DNA of 64,000 nt from contig NC_020134.1 of NCBI RefSeq assembly GCF_000331995.1, positions 1,959,465-2,023,464 on the forward strand, in the 5' to 3' direction. The position numbers and the translations under genes are program-made. Of the stretch, positions 1-9,028 are shown in pieces (position 1 is the stretch's first letter; the number at the start of each line of letters is the position of its first letter). Under the pieces are notes generated by a model that saw only the letters and a program-made list of their open reading frames with translations, searched no databases and had not been told where the DNA came from. Source of the DNA: Thermoclostridium stercorarium subsp. stercorarium DSM 8532 (GTDB lineage Bacteria > Bacillota > Clostridia > DSM-8532).

Positions 1-691
1 CACCGCCTGCCTCAGGAGTCCCCGTACCTGGGAATACCGATGTATCAAGTACATCCAAATCAATTGTCAAATAAACCGGTTTTCCTTTTAATGCCTCCAC
101 CACTCCATCCAGACGGCTGAAATCAAAGAAACTGGTGTAAACATGGTCTTTTCCCCAGTAAATTTCCTCCCTGGAACCGCTTCTGATACCGAACTGAAAA
201 ATTCTGCGGTCACCCACCAGTTCCCAGCAACGCCGCATCACCGTCGCATGGGACAAGCTTTCACCCAAATACTCGTCCCTTAAATCCGAATGAGCATCAA
301 AATGAATAATATGAAGGTCTTTGTATTTTTTCACCGCGGCGCGTACGGCACCTAAACTGACCAGATGCTCCCCGCCTATCATAAACGGGATTTTACCGTC
401 GTTTAAAATTCTGTACGCATATTCTTCAATTATTTCAAGTACCTTAACCGTATTACCCAAAGGAAGTTCCAGATCTCCGGCATCAAATACGCGGATATCT
501 TCAAGATCCCTGTCCTGATAAGGGCTGTATGTTTCTATCGAGTAACTTTCACTGCGTACCGCAGAACTTCCAAACCTTGCACCCGGTCTATACGAAACCG
601 TTCCGTCAAAAGGCGCGCCGAATACTACTATTCTGCTTTCTTCATAACTGTTATCACAGCCTATAATTTTGCTTGCATTGTTATCATGCAT
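1..691 (-). CDS. speB: agmatinase SpeB (partial, C-terminus beyond window)
   Basis: Predicted to hydrolyse agmatine to putrescine and urea, a binuclear-manganese ureohydrolase reaction. The translation from ATG at 691 begins MHDNNASKIIGC and shows the ureohydrolase metal motifs GGEHLVSLG, then HFDAHSDL, then TIDLDVLDTSVFPGTGTPE, where the Asp residues bind Mn2+. About 230 codons are visible, and the remaining C-terminal part lies off the left edge. The start overlaps the end of speE by 8 bases, so the two are probably translationally coupled. Together with the upstream decarboxylase and aminopropyltransferase it completes a route from arginine to spermidine. The family call is firm. Agmatinase rather than arginase is inferred from the operon. 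Confidence 0.93.
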   Translation of the reverse strand, partial: MHDNNASKIIGCDNSYEESRIVVFGAPFDGTVSYRPGARFGSSAVRSESYSIETYSPYQDRDLEDIRVFDAGDLELPLGNTVKVLEIIEEYAYRILNDGKIPFMIGGEHLVSLGAVRAAVKKYKDLHIIHFDAHSDLRDEYLGESLSHATVMRRCWELVGDRRIFQFGIRSGSREEIYWGKDHVYTSFFDFSRLDGVVEALKGKPVYLTIDLDVLDTSVFPGTGTPEAGG

Positions 692-1529
692 TCTCCAGCA
701 GCTCCTTTACATAATTTGGCAGTGCAAAACAACCCCTGTGCAGTTCGGTGTTGTAATACCTCGTTTTTAAACCAAGGGAATTCCAGTTTTCTTTAAGGTC
801 AGCAACCGGATGAAACCCTTTTGACGCAAATCCAAAAAGCCAGTGTCCCGACGGATAGGTCGGTATATGGGCCTGATAAACCTCGGCCACAGGGAAAATC
901 GATTTTATTCGTTTATGGGCCCGTTGCATCGACAGAGCGTCATTAGGGTAATAAGGACTTTCATGCTGGTTTACCATAATACCCCATTGTTTTAATGCTT
1001 TGTAGCAATTTCCGTAAAACTCTCTTGTAAACAAGTCCTCTCCCGGTCCGAAGGGATCGGTTGAATCCACTATTATCAAATCATATTCATTATTTTTTCT
1101 TCTCACAAATTTAAGCCCGTCCTCAAAATATATGTTCACACGGGAATCATCAAGCCTGCACGAGGTTTGGGGCAAATATTCCCTGCAGATATCCACAACA
1201 AGCTTGTCTATCTCAACCATATCAATTCGTTTTACAGAATCATATTTTGTAAGCTCTCTGACCACTCCCCCGTCTCCTGCTCCAATAACAAGCACATCCT
1301 GGATTTCAGGGTTTACCGCCATAGGTATATGCGTAATCATTTCATGGTATATAAACTCGTCTTTTTCTGTAAGCATAAGGCAGCCGTCCAAGACCAGAAC
1401 CCTGCCAAATTCATAGGAATCAAACACGTCTATGCGCTGGAATTCACTCTCCAGGCTTATAACCGGCTTGTCAACCTTAATGGAAAAACGGGCGTAATTC
1501 GAGTGATATTCGGTAAACCATAAATCCAT
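684..1529 (-). CDS. speE: spermidine synthase SpeE
   Basis: Aminopropyltransferase that moves the aminopropyl group of decarboxylated SAM to putrescine, in the cytoplasm. The 281-aa length is normal for the bacterial family. Visible signatures are YHEMITH (about 61-67), the glycine-rich nucleotide loop GAGDGG (83-88), the acidic residue pair VEID (about 105-108), and DSTDP (155-159), whose Asp is the usual proton acceptor. The ATG follows a strong GGAGGG ribosome site 6 bases upstream. It lies 2 bases after the decarboxylase stop and overlaps speB, so speA-speE-speB reads as one tight operon. No speD (SAM decarboxylase) is visible in the window. Confidence 0.96.
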   Translation of the reverse strand: MDLWFTEYHSNYARFSIKVDKPVISLESEFQRIDVFDSYEFGRVLVLDGCLMLTEKDEFIYHEMITHIPMAVNPEIQDVLVIGAGDGGVVRELTKYDSVKRIDMVEIDKLVVDICREYLPQTSCRLDDSRVNIYFEDGLKFVRRKNNEYDLIIVDSTDPFGPGEDLFTREFYGNCYKALKQWGIMVNQHESPYYPNDALSMQRAHKRIKSIFPVAEVYQAHIPTYPSGHWLFGFASKGFHPVADLKENWNSLGLKTRYYNTELHRGCFALPNYVKELLENA

Positions 1530-1531
1530 AT

Positions 1532-2974
1532 TTATCCCTCCACAACCAGAATATTCTCCAGTTTCATATCCTGGGTGCCCATCAGCAGACTGCCCTTGTC
1601 CTTCGCATAAAATATATAATCTATTATTTCTTCAGTTATTCTTTCACCGGGAGCCAGGATTGGAATACCGGGAGGGTATGCCATTACGAATTCCCCACTG
1701 ACTTCTCCTTTGCTGCATTTTAACGGCATCATTTTCTTACTGCTGTAAAATGCTTTCTGCGGAGTATAAACCACATGGGGATTTATGTAATTATAGTCGA
1801 GCATGCCGGCAGGCTCCCTTGAATAAAGTCTTTTTATTTCGTACAGGGCTGAAATAAGGCGTTCAATTTCCATGGCCCTGTCGCCTGCGGACACAATGGC
1901 TAAAATATTGCACAGATCTCCAAATTCGACCTGAATTCCGTATTCATCCCGCAAAATATCGTAAACCTCTATTCCGGTAAGACCTGTATCCCTTGTATTA
2001 ACAGAGAGTTTTGTTACATCGAAATCATATATATTGTCATTGTTCACCAGTTCCCTGGAAAACGCATAATATCCCCCAAGGCTGTTAATTTCCTTTCTTG
2101 CGTATTCTGCAAGTTCAACGGTTCTATTGATAATCTCCTTTCCGTTTAAACTGAGGTTCTTCCTTGCCAGGTCCAGAGACGTCAGCAGAAGATACGAAGC
2201 GCTTGTTGTCTGTGTAAGACCTATAATCTGCCTTACATAATTGCTGTTAACATTCTCGCCGCATAACAAAAGTGAACTTTGGGTCAGTGACCCGCCTGTT
2301 TTGTGCATACTCACTGAAGCCATGTCCGCGCCTGCCCGCATTGCGGAAACGGGCATGTTCTCCCCGAAGTAAAAATGGGTACCGTGCGCTTCATCAACAA
2401 GAACAAGCATGTTGTGGTTGTGAGCCAGTTGGACTATTTCCTTTAAATTAGAACAGATTCCATAGTAAGTCGGATTATTTACCAGAATTGCCTTGGCATC
2501 CGGGTTTTCCTCAATTCCCCTTTTTACATCGTCGACTGACATTCCCAGTGCTATGCCAAGCCTTTTATCTATGCCGGGATCTATGTACACCGGCACAGCT
2601 CCGCTCAGGATAAGAGCATTTATAGCACTTATATGTACGTTTCGGGGCATAAGTATCTTTTCCCCTGCTTTGCAGGCTGACATTACCATCGCCTGAACTG
2701 CCGCGGTCGTGCCATTGACAATAAAAAAGCAGCTATGGGCACCGAAAGCTTCCGCTGCCAACAGCTGTGCGTCTTTTATTACCGATACCGGATGATTCAG
2801 GTTATCCAAAGGCTTCATTGAGTTAACGTCTGCTTTAAGGCACTTTTCCCCAAGAAACTCGGTAAGTTCCTTATTGCCCCGTCCGCCTTTGTGTCCTGGC
2901 ACGTCGAAATGTACTATACGCTCCGCTCTGAGCCTTTCCAAAGCTTCATATATGGGGGCGCTTCTTTGGTCCAA
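1532..2974 (-). CDS. speA: Orn/Lys/Arg decarboxylase, probable arginine decarboxylase SpeA
   Basis: PLP-dependent fold-type I decarboxylase of the short Bacillus SpeA/YaaO type. It probably makes agmatine from arginine, feeding the agmatinase downstream. The PLP lysine lies in SMHKTGG, the PLP-ring aspartate in LVDEAHG, and a VPGHKGG motif lies near the N-terminus. The frame is open to an ATG at 2992, but the sequence AGGAGGT lies inside that extension, 6 bases before a TTG at 2974. I therefore prefer the TTG start (480 aa). Substrate choice among Arg, Lys and Orn is inferred from the operon. It is the first gene of the polyamine operon. Confidence 0.9.
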   Translation of the reverse strand: MDQRSAPIYEALERLRAERIVHFDVPGHKGGRGNKELTEFLGEKCLKADVNSMKPLDNLNHPVSVIKDAQLLAAEAFGAHSCFFIVNGTTAAVQAMVMSACKAGEKILMPRNVHISAINALILSGAVPVYIDPGIDKRLGIALGMSVDDVKRGIEENPDAKAILVNNPTYYGICSNLKEIVQLAHNHNMLVLVDEAHGTHFYFGENMPVSAMRAGADMASVSMHKTGGSLTQSSLLLCGENVNSNYVRQIIGLTQTTSASYLLLTSLDLARKNLSLNGKEIINRTVELAEYARKEINSLGGYYAFSRELVNNDNIYDFDVTKLSVNTRDTGLTGIEVYDILRDEYGIQVEFGDLCNILAIVSAGDRAMEIERLISALYEIKRLYSREPAGMLDYNYINPHVVYTPQKAFYSSKKMMPLKCSKGEVSGEFVMAYPPGIPILAPGERITEEIIDYIFYAKDKGSLLMGTQDMKLENILVVEG

Positions 2975-3195
2975 TTCTTTACCTCCTGTCAAGAGTCATA
3001 TAATAGCGGACAAAATAAAATTTTTTGTGCAATTTGTTTGCCTTAATTCTCTTCCGGAGGCATCTGTATACATCTTATTTAAGAAATATAAATTAAGAAA
3101 GATTATTACATACATTTTTTATAAATGCAATATAAAAATGTGATATGTTTTTCACTTTTTGGGTTTTATCATTTGTTTATTCATATGAATTTTTA

Positions 3196-3248
3196 CAAAA
3201 AACTAAAACCCGTGATATACCAGGATTTTCCTGAACATTCACGGGTTT
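3196..3248 (-). terminator. rho-independent terminator after the ywgA-like gene
   Basis: An inverted repeat AAACCCGTGA / TCACGGGTTT encloses a loop of about 23 bases. Read on the minus strand it is followed by TTAGTTTTTTG. It lies 24 bases beyond the stop of the ywgA-like gene, so it probably ends that transcript. Confidence 0.75.
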
Positions 3249-3271
3249 AATACTCTTAGTGTCAACTTGTT

Positions 3272-3802
3272 TTAATTACACAATATGGCAAAAATATTCA
3301 TTTCCTCTAACTGATTATAGGCATTCAGAATTTCTTCCAAACTGAAATACGGCTTTAATTCACGTACACTGTCCGATATTTCATACCTGTTTATTTCCCA
3401 CCTGTTTTGAAGATAATTTTTATACAAATAAATTATTGTTGTTCTGAGCTCAAGATCTCTTGCGGTCATATCACCAAATAATTCTATAATTTCGTTTATC
3501 CGTTCCTCATTTTGTGATATAAAATCCTCAGATTTCTTGATATACTCATCCGTTTTCTTTGATGGTTTAATACAATAACCACCTGTCCCCAAATCAACAG
3601 AATATATTTTCACACCGTCAATAGCCTCAGTGTAATCCAAATCCGCCAAAACATCACTGCAATAAGGGCCATATGTATACAGTGAAAACTCATAGCCCAA
3701 CTGTATATTAAATACTTCCTGAAGTATGTATATATATTTCATTAACGCTGTTTTGCCAAATTGAGTCTTTTTATCAAATCTTTTTGCCAAATAAGAAATC
3801 AT
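3272..3802 (-). CDS. YwgA-like protein
   Basis: A 176-aa soluble protein resembling Bacillus YwgA, a family of unknown function. The frame is open to an ATG at 3817, but the ATG at 3802 has a better ribosome site (AGGGTAGGA) and gives a start MISYLAKRF. The sequence is mostly helical, with aromatic-rich segments (YGPYCSDVLADLDY, about residues 45-58), and ends ...MNIFAILCN with no membrane segment. It directly follows an HD-domain phosphohydrolase gene, the same pairing as ywfO-ywgA in Bacillus subtilis. That pairing is the main support for the name. The partner gene is frameshifted, so the function of this pair may be lost. Confidence 0.65.
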   Translation of the reverse strand: MISYLAKRFDKKTQFGKTALMKYIYILQEVFNIQLGYEFSLYTYGPYCSDVLADLDYTEAIDGVKIYSVDLGTGGYCIKPSKKTDEYIKKSEDFISQNEERINEIIELFGDMTARDLELRTTIIYLYKNYLQNRWEINRYEISDSVRELKPYFSLEEILNAYNQLEEMNIFAILCN

Positions 3803-3838
3803 TCCTACCCTTTCCATAAACTGCTTTTTATATTCATT

Positions 3839-5160
3839 CTATCTCTTCCTTTCTAAATATTCTTCAATTTTTTCTCTGATTATCTTTTCACCACCGTTTT
3901 TTACATAAAGCCTCTTTTGCTTAATCGGTTGCATACTCCTCACAATTGATGATCTCAGGGACAATGGCTCCAGTTTTTCGCATTTTTCGCCGGGATTGCA
4001 AAGTATAAATATATCTTCTTTTCCTGTTTTATACCATGATTTTTCAGATGAATCCTCAAAACTGATATCATTCCTAAAAGTATTATATATAATCTTCAAA
4101 TCTGTCAAGCTCATCTTCATCAGGAACTTCACTTGTCTGAAATACACATTTATCCTGTTTTCTTTCCAGTATTATTTTTCCATGCTCGCCACCAAGCCCT
4201 TCCTTCAGTAAACCATACATTGCCCAATCATCATATTCCAAATATTTTTTTAAATTTTCTTCTCCGTCAGGCGGCGGAAAAAAACCGCTTCTATCTCCAT
4301 GTTTTAAAAGTATTTCCTTTAAAGCATTTTCTATATGATGATCAAACGCCCGCCTGGTTTTGTGAAAGTAGACTTGAGTAAACATATGATACCTTGCAAT
4401 AACCAAGCTTTCTGCAACATGCCACCCACCTTCTTCAACTGCCAGATTAGTACTATAAGTTTCGGGATCTGTTGCTATGCTCATAGTATTTACCAGTCTT
4501 TCCTTATCATATATACCATAACTTATTCCCAAATGTAACGAGTCTCTTAAAAGATAATCCGCTCTGTCCGCATCCAACTGACTTGATATTATATTCTTCC
4601 ACACATGACTTCTTTTGGGTTTAACCGTTTCATCGCCCAAAAGAGCCGTAACATCCTCAACTTTTATATCATAGTTATCGTTATCTTTGTAATTTTCTAT
4701 TATGTCCTTAAAAAAGGTTTTAATAACCGCTATACTATAGTCCTCATGCGAAAATCTCTTATCCTCACCCTTCTTGTACTTAGGATGATCTTCAGGAATA
4801 TAAGGCATCAGTTCTTCATCGGCGTGTGAAAAAGGCGAATGACCGATATCATGGAGTAAAGCAGCAAACCTGATAATCTTTCGATCTCTTTCAAGCCCTG
4901 CTTCATTAAAATTCAATATCTCTTTTAAAAATTGCTTTCGTTTATTTAATATGCTGTCGAAAAAAAAGAGTTGAAAGATGCATAACTCCCAAAGAATGTT
5001 CAAATCTGGTATGATTGGCGCCAGGATATACCATATCAGTGAGGGAAAGCTGCTTAATCCTTCTTAATCGCTGAAATACAGGATGATTAATTATTTCCCG
5101 TTCCCAATCATCATATGTAATAAAACCATATATTATGTCCCTTGTTTCATACAATTTCAT
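3839..5160 (-). pseudogene. HD-superfamily phosphohydrolase, YwfO-like, two frameshifts
   Basis: Three reading frames together spell one HD-domain protein of about 440 residues. The first part (5160 to about 4955) ends in [18 protein letters not shown]. The second (about 4975-4083) carries the HD motif ALLHDIGHSPFSH and SSQLDADRADYLLRDS. The third (about 4090-3839) gives the C-terminal tail ending EEYLERKR. The first break falls in a run of eight T on the minus strand, and the second near 4090 is not in an obvious homopolymer. Relatives are metal-dependent nucleotide phosphohydrolases related to dGTPases. The motifs are intact, so one break could be a sequencing error, but two make inactivation more likely. 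It precedes the ywgA-like gene by about 20-40 bases. Confidence 0.8.
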
Positions 5161-5549
5161 AGTATCTTTGACCCCACTGAAATATTGTACAGAACATTTG
5201 TTCTTTTGTAAAGATACATCATTAAACTAATTTACATTATTTTATCATATTATATATCCTGTTACAAAACCGCATTTTACTGAGCACAATACTTATAATT
5301 ATCTACTTACGTGTTTTACCTTTGTCCTCAAACAAATCAAATAAAAAGGAAACCGCAAATACAATGTTACATATTAATTTTCCCAATAAACCAAAGTAAA
5401 ATATTGGGTGCCTATATTATTAATCAATTTATTGGTTTGATATGGTTGAAGTCTGTGATTCTGTGTATATCCTTTGACAAACAAATCATTATCACCTGAA
5501 GTAAACAGAGCAGGCATGTTTGTTAATTCATCCATGATTCTTGCAATTG
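5161..5549. other. region without a supportable gene
   Basis: AT-rich DNA upstream of the HD gene. The minus-strand reading of about 5400-5570 (containing MDELTNMPALFTSGD) looks protein-like and may continue the neighbouring methyltransferase remnant in another frame. I could not assign it. Confidence 0.4.
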
Positions 5550-5682
5550 TTAATGTGGCCTCTCTTCTACTTTTCTTAAGTAAAATTCTGCAATGTCTTT
5601 TCCAAGTTCAATAGCTGTTACCTCGCACCCTGTTTCCAGAAACGGCACAGTTGCCTGACCGGTATCAATTCCAACTTCCATC
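5550..5682 (-). pseudogene. SAM-dependent methyltransferase remnant
   Basis: A short minus-strand stretch translates to VGIDTGQATVPFLETG and then CEVTAIELGKDIAEF. This resembles motif I and the acidic motif II of class I SAM methyltransferases, where VLExGxGTGQAT..PL is usual. The reading runs into a stop after about 44 codons. Upstream sequence in another frame (ELNENKKR) fits the usual lead-in to motif I. No full-length frame exists, so this is a decayed fragment. Confidence 0.55.
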
Positions 5683-5937
5683 GTTTTTTATTCTCATTTA
5701 GTTCTGAATAATGAATAATATCATTAAATAATTATTTACAGTATCTCGGTCTCCATTTATCATAATTTTTCACATCTTCATTAAATGTGAAACGTCTGTC
5801 CATTTTGCCCCCCGCTACGGTCATTTTGAATTATATCCGCTTTGTTGAATTTCTGTAAATATATCCAAATGTCTTTGTTTTACAACATAAGACCTATAAA
5901 AACACAATTGCTTTCCATCATTTTCTTTGTATCTTTA

Positions 5938-6024
5938 CACTCCTTTCAACCCTTTTACTTGTAAGAAACAAACCCCGCAGCAAATGAAGATTTCTCCTGC
6001 ATCTGCTGCGGGATTTTTGGAACA
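5938..6024 (+). repeat. remnant F of the Tn7-like miniature element
   Basis: This stretch carries the same CCCGCAGCAAATGAAG...CATCTGCTGCGGGAT hairpin and left flank as complete copies B and D. It lacks the end repeats and termini. Orientation is the same as all other copies. The rest of 5690-6150 holds no gene I can support. Confidence 0.6.
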
Positions 6025-6152
6025 TATGCTTTTACAAAACCAGTCAGTTTTACATAAGTAAAATTTCCGGTGTATTTTCAAATACCTTTGTCTAGGATAC
6101 TGAAAGTTAACTATAACTATCAAGATTTAAACTTTCATTCTCCATTCTTTTT

Positions 6153-7214
6153 TTACTGAACTATATCGTCGGAAATTACACTCCAAAACAGATTATCATC
6201 CATCTTAAGTCTTACTTTATGTTTTTTTATGCTGCCGTCTGACAATCTTACAGTTATATCGCACTCAACTGTAGAATTATCAATAACTTTTTCACTTGTT
6301 CTAATATAATCATAAAAAGTATCGTGATATTTTTGACCAAAATATTCATATAATTTTTCTGCCGGATATGTATCAATCCATTCCTGGGTCAGATTATCGC
6401 CAGGATATATTTCGTCCAGCAAAATCTTTAATTCTTCAGCAGAAAAGGCATTAAGGCCATTTTTCCTTTTCTCAAAAACAGATGCCGGGTTGGGTATTTG
6501 TTTTTCTTCATATAATGTGTTACCTAAATCTTCAGGCAACTGAGGAATTCTTCTTTGGTCTTTTTCGAGAAATCTCATAAGGATTGCAGACGCTTCAGCC
6601 CTTGTAGCATTTTTATTAAACCCAATAGTTCCGTCTGCAAATCCTGTTATGATTCCTGAAACGAATATTTTTAACGCTATATCCTGCGAGGCAGTATCAA
6701 GGGTTGAATAATCAGTAATTATGGGTGCATACTCTGTGTAATTTTCAGGAATTTCCAAATTTATTCCTTTTTCATCGGCAACTGTTCCTGTACCTGCTCT
6801 GACAATCATCCTTGCTATTTCGCCACGGGTAATATTTCGGGTATAACTTGAAAATTCTCCGTCCTGAATAATGCCTAATTCCTTAGCCTTATTAATATAC
6901 CCTTCTGCCCAATAACCATTTCTCGAAGATATAACGCTTTCATCAATAGCAGAAACCAATATTTTTACAAATTCATCCACTTTGATATTGGAGTTTGGCC
7001 TGAAAGTTTTGTCAGGATAGCCTGAAATTAATCCTCTTTTTGTTAACTCCATTACATTGTTATAGAACCAATCCGTTGTCTTTACATCCTCAAATGTTAC
7101 TGCGCTTGTTGCAAATACCTTTGTCTGGGTTATATAAACTCCTGTAGTCAAAATCATACTTAACGCCATAACAAATGATAAAATTTTAGATATATTTTTT
7201 TGTTTCTTAATCAC
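6153..7214 (-). CDS. exported SLH-domain (S-layer homology) protein
   Basis: A 353-aa secreted protein likely held on the cell wall by SLH repeats, which bind pyruvylated secondary wall polymer. The N-terminus is a typical signal peptide (KK...ISKILSFVMALSMILTTGV, cleavage expected near VFATSA). Three SLH units follow: about 40-85 (FEDVKTTDWFYNNV, GYPDKTFRPN), about 100-150, and about 165-220 (ITGFADGTIGFNKNATRAE). The last 130 residues form an unrecognised C-terminal domain. The start is GTG at 7214 with GGAGG upstream. It stands alone between decayed DNA, so no partner is indicated. Confidence 0.88.
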   Translation of the reverse strand: MIKKQKNISKILSFVMALSMILTTGVYITQTKVFATSAVTFEDVKTTDWFYNNVMELTKRGLISGYPDKTFRPNSNIKVDEFVKILVSAIDESVISSRNGYWAEGYINKAKELGIIQDGEFSSYTRNITRGEIARMIVRAGTGTVADEKGINLEIPENYTEYAPIITDYSTLDTASQDIALKIFVSGIITGFADGTIGFNKNATRAEASAILMRFLEKDQRRIPQLPEDLGNTLYEEKQIPNPASVFEKRKNGLNAFSAEELKILLDEIYPGDNLTQEWIDTYPAEKLYEYFGQKYHDTFYDYIRTSEKVIDNSTVECDITVRLSDGSIKKHKVRLKMDDNLFWSVISDDIVQ

Positions 7215-7654
7215 AAGTAGTCCTCCTTATAAGCTTATAAAAAGATACAGTGTAATTAAAACTCTTTGAAGGTTACACTCAAGACTTTTATATTTTAAAA
7301 ACCTTCAAAATTATTTATTTTAAATGTTCTGTTCTTAAACAAAAGTTTATTTACATTTTGTTAACTCGTGTTACTGTCTGTCATGTGTCCTCACTTCCTT
7401 CTTTCATAAATCCATATTTACTAATTTTACAGGTTATTATGAAAAATGTTCTGAAGAGGCGAATCTCCAAAACATTCAAAAAATCTTTATAACCAAAAAC
7501 ATTTTGGTAAGGTGTTAGCGCTAACATGCATATATGTATGTTATATCGTATTTTTTTCTCCTGATTTTAATATCTGCCTATGAATATTCTCATAACATAC
7601 TTTAAGTGCCTGAAGTACACCTATCATCAGCCCTATTTACCACTTCTTTTTCAG
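7215..7654. other. intergenic region upstream of the SLH gene
   Basis: About 440 bases without a supportable gene. It should hold the SLH promoter and contains the 14-bp palindrome at 7513-7526 listed separately. Confidence 0.5.
7513..7526. promoter_or_regulatory. perfect palindrome TGTTAGCGCTAACA, possible operator
   Basis: A 14-bp perfect dyad of the GTTAGCGCTAAC type, which resembles operators of LacI/GalR-family repressors. It is about 300 bases upstream of the SLH gene start, and no repressor gene is adjacent. A regulatory role is inference only. Confidence 0.35.
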
Positions 7655-7905
7655 ATGACAAACCCGGTCTTAAAATTCTGTTTTTTAATTCCATTTAATA
7701 ACATTTCTTTCCTAATTCTTGTAGTAATTTCTTAAATAAAGCCGGTTCCAATCAGGATAAGGTGAAAGGAAAAATAGTTAATTACTCCTTCCTAAAAAAC
7801 ATAATCCCGCAGCCATCAGGATTGCTCCTGCATCTCTGCGGGATTTTGGAACGAACTTTATTTTTATGAAATCAACTTTATTATTACGGAGTGAACTTTA
7901 TCTGA
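7655..7905 (+). repeat. remnant E of the Tn7-like miniature element
   Basis: Diverged copy lacking the left terminus. It retains two left-end-type repeats (ATAAAGCCGGTTCC is the clearer), the CCCGCAGCC...CTCTGCGGGAT hairpin and three degraded right-end repeats (GGAACGAACTTTATTTT, ATCAACTTTATTAT, AGTGAACTTTATCT). The terminus is decayed to AATTATCTGA. It has the same orientation as the intact copies. An apparent plus-strand frame at 7866-8168 starts inside it and is not a credible gene. Confidence 0.7.
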
Positions 7906-8005
7906 ATTATCTGAAAGGAACAACTTTATTTACCTTTACTTTATGTTCAATCCAAACAGTTTTTATCGGTTTATACCTAAAAAACACTCTTGACTTTAAC
8001 TTTTA

Positions 8006-8317
8006 CTATTTAATAACCCTAATATTTGTTTCTTTAATAACAATTATATCTTCAGGGTTAAACCCTTTATCCCATATACTGGAGGCTTCTATAAGAATAG
8101 ATTTCTCCTTTTTGGTTACATATCCGGCCAGCATATATTTTTTGCCGTCCTTTATATATGGCGTATAAAATAACATCCTTTTATCCAAACTAAAGTCTTT
8201 TTCCTTTTCATCAACGTGAAACAGGATTTTTTGTTTTATTTCATCAAAGTCCAATCCAAATTCTTCTAAATTCTTGAAAAAACTGTCCGAAAAAGATATG
8301 ACTTTTTTTCTTTCCAT
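8006..8317 (-). CDS. hypothetical protein
   Basis: A 103-aa frame beginning MERKKVISFSDSFF. The ATG at 8317 has a ribosome site (AAAGGATGAAGG); the frame is open ten codons further upstream. It is charged and soluble, with alternating strand-like segments (KYMLAGYVTKKEKSILIEA) and no membrane segment or motif I recognise. It lies between remnant E and the nuclease-like pseudogene at the left edge of the accessory island. It could be a genuine small gene or a fragment. I give no function. Confidence 0.5.
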   Translation of the reverse strand: MERKKVISFSDSFFKNLEEFGLDFDEIKQKILFHVDEKEKDFSLDKRMLFYTPYIKDGKKYMLAGYVTKKEKSILIEASSIWDKGFNPEDIIVIKETNIRVIK

Positions 8318-8642
8318 AACCTTCATCCTTTCAATATGAAAAACCATTTATATCCACAGATCTCTCGCATATGAATACATGGGGGCACCTCCTGCTCTAT
8401 TTTAAGTCCAGGCTTTCGTCAGCACTTCCTATAGGTCAATTATATCCCGGCGGTGACATTACCTTTATTAGAATTGTATTTAAAAATTTGATTATGTAAA
8501 CTTTTAGACTTTAGAATATATTTTTAGCACTAACATAGAAGGAAAAAACTGTTTACACAAAAATATTTACACTGTCTGAAAAAAAGAAAAATACAAGCAG
8601 TTAAATAAACCCACAGTAAAATGTTGCGAGACCTCCTCCTTA
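8318..8642. other. region without a supportable gene
   Basis: About 320 bases of AT-rich DNA between the small hypothetical and the nuclease-like pseudogene. No open frame, RNA or repeat is recognised. Confidence 0.4.
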
Positions 8643-9028
8643 TTATAATCTATATAGCTTGCTTTTATCAAGTTTCTTCATAACACTGTCTGAATTGATC
8701 TCAATATCATTACCAAGTTTTTTCTTTGCTGCCACTTCAAAATCTCCTTTATGATCAACTAACCAATCAAGATAAAATAGCCCCTGATTAATGATATATT
8801 ATCGTTTTCGGTCTTTTTGTATTCAATAATAGTAGGGTTACCTTCAGTATCAATTCCTAAAGTATCAATTCTTCCTCTATGCCTTTCGCCTGTAGGAAAT
8901 TCAGAAGCAATAAAACGTATGCTCAATAGCTCTTCACAGTTTTCTTCAACCAACTTTTGCAGGTCTTTTGGGTGTTAAAATAAAATTGTGTCTGGTGTAT
9001 AATAAAATCACAAAGGAGGCTGGTAATT

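Noticed and set aside
5311-5499. Plus-strand frame of 62 codons
   Set aside because: AT-rich, no ribosome site, and opposite to a more protein-like minus-strand reading.
7866-8168. Plus-strand frame of 100 codons with hydrophobic segments
   Set aside because: It begins inside remnant E, lies antisense to the better-supported hypothetical gene, and has no ribosome site.
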